This document shows positions 63,112 through 64,000 of a stretch of DNA of 64,000 nucleotides, piece after piece. Every line of letters starts with the position of its first letter. Position 1 is the stretch's first letter. Below the pieces are notes generated by a model that had not been told where the DNA came from, searched no databases, and saw nothing but the letters and a program-made list of their open reading frames with translations. Where the stretch lies: positions 186,001 to 250,000 of the forward strand of contig CAZXIN010000002.1 of NCBI GenBank assembly GCA_964640795.1, in the 5' to 3' direction. The stretch comes from M269 sp964640795 (GTDB lineage: Bacteria; Pseudomonadota; Gammaproteobacteria; Enterobacterales; Alteromonadaceae). The position numbers and the translations under genes were made by a program.

Positions 63112-64000
63112 AAAGAACGAAAGTGTTACATGTATTTGGCATTATGAATCGTGGTGGTGCCGAGATAAGAACCTTGTCCCTCATGTCCTCATTGCAAGAG
63201 AAAGGTGTTGATTTCGAATTCTGTGTCTTGAGCGGCGAGAAAGGCGTGCTTGACGAGGTTATTCGTCAAAAAGGTGGAGAAGTACACTACTGCAAGCTAG
63301 GTGTCGGTTTTTTAAGTCAATTTATGCGTTTGCTTAAGACAGGACAGTTCGATGTTGTTCATTCACATGTATCGCTAGTATCAGGTGTTATTTTATTACT
63401 TGCGCGACTAGCTGGTGTTAAGAACCGAATTGCCCACTTTAGAAGTATGTCAGACATGGTGGGGGAGAGCGTGTTACGTCGTGTTAGAGATGTGATTTTA
63501 AGACGTTTATTATTGAGTAATGCAAACAAAATATTAGGCGTTAGCATAGGTGCCTTGGATGGCTATTGGAAAAGAAATTGGCGAGACGATAATCGGTTTG
63601 AAGTCGTTTACAATGGTTTCAATGTGCCACACATTAGTCTTGATGATAAATTTTGGCACGCTTTCATTGATGATTATGACGGTGGAAATATTATCGTCCA
63701 TGTCGGAAGAATGGACAAAGCAAAGAATCATCTGAGGTTGACAAAGATTTTCCATCGTTACCAATCGATGGATCCTGCGGCCCGTATGGTATTTATAGGC
63801 AAAGAGTTTGAGGCTGTTAAGAAAACAGTGGTTGACTACGCGACAGATAACCAGTGCTTATCAAAACTTGTTTTCCTTGGAGAAAAACCGGATGTGCTGC
63901 CTTTTGTTCGTCACGCTAAAGTCATGTTATTCCCTTCTCTATGGGAAGGTTTGCCAGGTGCCTTAATTGAGGCAGCGAGTTTAGGTATCCCCGTTCTCGC
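63108..64000 (+). CDS. GT4-family glycosyltransferase (partial, cut at right edge)
   Basis: The first 297 residues of a GT-B fold glycosyltransferase. The start is TTG 63108, four bases inside the flippase stop, giving MKRTKVLHVFGIMNRGGAE, the family opening with the GGAE loop. SHVSLVSGVILLLARLAG and VYNGFNV are in the acceptor side, and HVGRMDKAKNHLRL starts the donor domain. The conserved FPSLWEGLPGALIEAASLGIPVL (E-x7-E site) lies at the very edge. The frame is open to 64000. It likely adds a sugar to the lipid-linked unit moved by the Wzx-like protein. Confidence 0.88.
   Translation, partial: MKRTKVLHVFGIMNRGGAEIRTLSLMSSLQEKGVDFEFCVLSGEKGVLDEVIRQKGGEVHYCKLGVGFLSQFMRLLKTGQFDVVHSHVSLVSGVILLLARLAGVKNRIAHFRSMSDMVGESVLRRVRDVILRRLLLSNANKILGVSIGALDGYWKRNWRDDNRFEVVYNGFNVPHISLDDKFWHAFIDDYDGGNIIVHVGRMDKAKNHLRLTKIFHRYQSMDPAARMVFIGKEFEAVKKTVVDYATDNQCLSKLVFLGEKPDVLPFVRHAKVMLFPSLWEGLPGALIEAASLGIPVL

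Overview
The window is a contiguous piece of a gammaproteobacterial chromosome. The core order hemE, queG-nnr-tsaE-amiB-mutL-miaA-hfq-hflX-hflK-hflC, ftsY-ftsE-ftsX, dksA-gluQ-pcnB-folK-panB-panC and ubiX-mpl matches gammaproteobacteria such as E. coli and Vibrio. PanP (a PLP-dependent aspartate decarboxylase), EAL-HDOD proteins and the YadGH, YhgN, YjaG and PepB types point to a marine-type lineage (Alteromonadales, Oceanospirillales or relatives). I cannot fix the genus. Base composition looks moderately AT-rich. I saw no rRNA or tRNA gene, no insertion sequence, no CRISPR array and no prophage.

Layout. 1-680: the end of hemE and an orphan 60-residue peptide gene with a textbook double-glycine leader. 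681-11750: the queG to hflC block (tRNA modification, metabolite repair, cell-wall amidase, mismatch repair, Hfq, HflX, HflKC), closed by a strong terminator. 11771-15997: DUF2959 lipoprotein and membrane protein pair, dtd, a spermidine-synthase-like protein, a YiiD-type fusion and rpoH. 16222-21840: an accessory block lying between rpoH and ftsX, which are usually adjacent. It holds two tandem EAL-HDOD paralogues, a stand-alone TrpF-like protein, two acetyltransferases, an RDD membrane protein and a decayed HD-domain gene. 21867-26950: ftsX, ftsE, ftsY (with ten perfect 6-bp repeats), rsmD, yjaG and yhgN. 27568-35367: small HTH protein, pepB, Fe-S/zinc-cluster protein, dksA, gluQ, pcnB, folK, panB and panC. 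35459-43263: a class D beta-lactamase and a RimJ-like acetyltransferase sit between panBC and panP, then a degenerate EAL protein, a TrmB-like methyltransferase, the YadGH exporter, an Ntn hydrolase and a DUF1801 protein. 43378-51563: thioredoxin-like protein, S1/P1 nuclease, ubiX, mpl, fbp with a coupled hydratase-family gene, an SRPBCC-GyrI fusion and a class V aminotransferase-fold enzyme. 51702-59819: Lrp-type regulator, an RND efflux pair without its outer-membrane channel, an orphan membrane protein and a PepSY membrane protein. 60212-64000: two small secreted proteins, an SDR enzyme, and the start of a polysaccharide cluster (Wzx-like flippase and a GT4 glycosyltransferase cut by the window end).

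How the parts fit. The housekeeping blocks are dense and co-directional, with 1-25 base overlaps suggesting translational coupling. Pantothenate synthesis is nearly complete here: PanB, PanC, and PanP, which supplies beta-alanine in place of PanD. Accessory genes are mostly on the minus strand and inserted between core blocks. A near-identical 24-base motif recurs at 19567, 27135 and 39481, twice forming the stop codon of such a gene. The items most worth follow-up are the orphan double-glycine peptide, the dispersed 24-base motif, the EAL-HDOD pair in the ftsX-rpoH gap, the HD pseudogene, and the perfect palindrome upstream of the RND pump.
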